A stretch of DNA of 42,785 bases, taken from contig JABWAU010000019.1 of the NCBI GenBank assembly GCA_013360875.1, positions 1 to 42,785 of the forward strand, written 5' to 3'. Each line of letters starts with the position of its first letter. The first letter of the stretch is position 1. Shown one piece after another: positions 42,131 to 42,785 of this stretch. The notes beneath the pieces were generated by a model. The model searched no databases, was not told where the DNA came from, and worked only from the letters and a program-made list of their open reading frames with translations. Source of the DNA: Anaerolineales bacterium (GTDB taxonomy: Bacteria > Chloroflexota > Anaerolineae > Anaerolineales > Villigracilaceae). Position numbers and translations under genes: made by a program.

Positions 42131-42785
42131 TCACACTCCATCCGAACTTTCGAACTGGATGAGGACTTCGGAGCCCGGGAGGGCGCGTCCCAACTCTTCG
42201 ACTGCAGTCTGCAACACGTTACGCATGTTGATGGACGCGCCGATCTTCGCGGATACTTCTCCGATCTTTGCCTCTTTTGCGGCGCGTCGCTGCGACTCCA
42301 GCAGGAGGCGGGCATTATCGAGCGCAAGGGCAAGACGGTCCGAAACGGCTTGCGCCAGGTTGATCTCGTCCTGGTTCCATTTACGGTCTTTTGTGGGGGC
42401 TTTGATGTTGAGGACGCCGATGATCTGTCCGCGCAGTTTGACGGGGACGACGATGGTCGGTTGGGATTTGTTTTCCCTTCCATCCAGGACGATGACCTGA
42501 CCGCTGGCGAGTGCGCGGCGGATCTCGTCCGTTTCCGTCGGTTTGAGCAGTCGTTTGCCGCCGGTCGCGGTCTGGCGATAGCCGATGCGAGTTTCGCGGC
42601 TGGCGAACGTGCTCCATTCCCGCCGTTGGATCTGGGCGTACAACGCTTCGGCTTCTTCACGCGCCTGTTGCATTTGGTTGAAAAGGCGGGCATTTTCGAT
42701 GGCGGTGGCGACCTGTTCGGCGAGGATGCCTAGGAGGCTGGCGTCGCTTTCCGTAAACGCGCCCGGTTTGACGCTTTGCACATCT
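42131..42785 (-). CDS. GAF-domain sensor protein (5' end beyond the window)
   Basis: The last 217 residues or so of a protein that continues past the right edge. The first visible part (DVQSVKPGAFTESDASLLGILAEQ... ending in IENARLF) is the end of a GAF domain, followed by a shortened GAF (IVVPVKLRGQIIGVLNI, KWNQDEINLAQAVSDRLALALDNARLL) and the N-terminal helix of a further GAF (EVSAKIGASINMRNVLQTAVEELGRALPG) that stops after one strand. The same ending occurs in the next gene. The upstream domains are not visible; kinase or other output modules could lie there. It overlaps or abuts the following sensor gene. Confidence 0.85.
   Translation of the reverse strand, partial: DVQSVKPGAFTESDASLLGILAEQVATAIENARLFNQMQQAREEAEALYAQIQRREWSTFASRETRIGYRQTATGGKRLLKPTETDEIRRALASGQVIVLDGRENKSQPTIVVPVKLRGQIIGVLNIKAPTKDRKWNQDEINLAQAVSDRLALALDNARLLLESQRRAAKEAKIGEVSAKIGASINMRNVLQTAVEELGRALPGSEVLIQFESSDGV

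Noticed and set aside
42131-42781. Complete 216-residue protein starting with GTG at 42781
   Set aside because: The reading frame stays open to the window edge and the preceding residues (Asp-Val-Gln-Ser) are internal to a GAF domain, so the gene is cut by the window.

Overview
This 42.8 kb window looks like an ordinary chromosomal segment of a free-living bacterium, most likely of the phylum Chloroflexota, class Anaerolineae (inference from gene content, not proven). The pointers are a single-chain ADP-forming acyl-CoA synthetase, a type 2 isopentenyl-diphosphate isomerase, a TPR/Slt lytic transglycosylase lipoprotein, a 50-residue Flp-type pilin, and large GAF-rich sensor proteins. No phage genes, transposases or CRISPR arrays are visible. 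Several genes (slt, yggS, pgeF, probably the acyl-CoA synthetase) have a -10 box 6-8 bases before the start codon and no Shine-Dalgarno sequence, so leaderless transcription seems common here.

Region 1 (1-4450, + strand) is a cell-envelope block: a small membrane protein, an alpha/beta-hydrolase esterase, a Tat-exported L,D-transpeptidase, CcdA, and a glutaredoxin-DUF2085 membrane fusion. It is bracketed by a 130-bp inverted repeat. Region 2 (4451-6778) is the conserved pgeF-yggS-yggT-yggU cluster, ending in a strong terminator. Region 3 (6783-11923) holds an aminotransferase with a long structured leader, the slt gene, an Flp pilin, a dodecin, and a DUF4190-like membrane protein whose C-terminal tail copies that of the pilin.

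Region 4 (11926-24900) is mostly central metabolism: an ADP-forming acyl-CoA synthetase (with a palindromic repeat translated inside it), fni, acpP, sucD, sucC, an ABM-domain monooxygenase, a 421-residue protein of unknown function, panB with a striking three-way-junction leader, an ABC exporter half-subunit, tRNA-Arg(UCG), an acyl-CoA dehydrogenase and a nitroreductase. Dispersed palindromic repeats, a tandem repeat array and a MITE-like element lie in the gaps.

Region 5 (24974-32848, + strand) is a five-gene PadR-led operon: PadR regulator, membrane-anchored FG-GAP propeller, permease-prefix-like membrane protein, and two tandem paralogues (867 and 853 aa) that join a multi-TM domain, a pseudopilin-like segment and a WD40/TolB-like propeller. 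I know of no described function for this set. After a DMT transporter on the opposite strand comes Region 6 (33939-42785, - strand), a signalling operon read from the right edge inward: a GAF protein (cut by the window), a dCache-HAMP-GAF sensor, an orphan ParA ATPase, a PAS/GAF hybrid histidine kinase with two receivers, and a threonine-synthase-like PLP enzyme fused to a complete response-regulator receiver domain. This phosphorelay ending in a metabolic enzyme is the strongest candidate in the window for an undescribed system.
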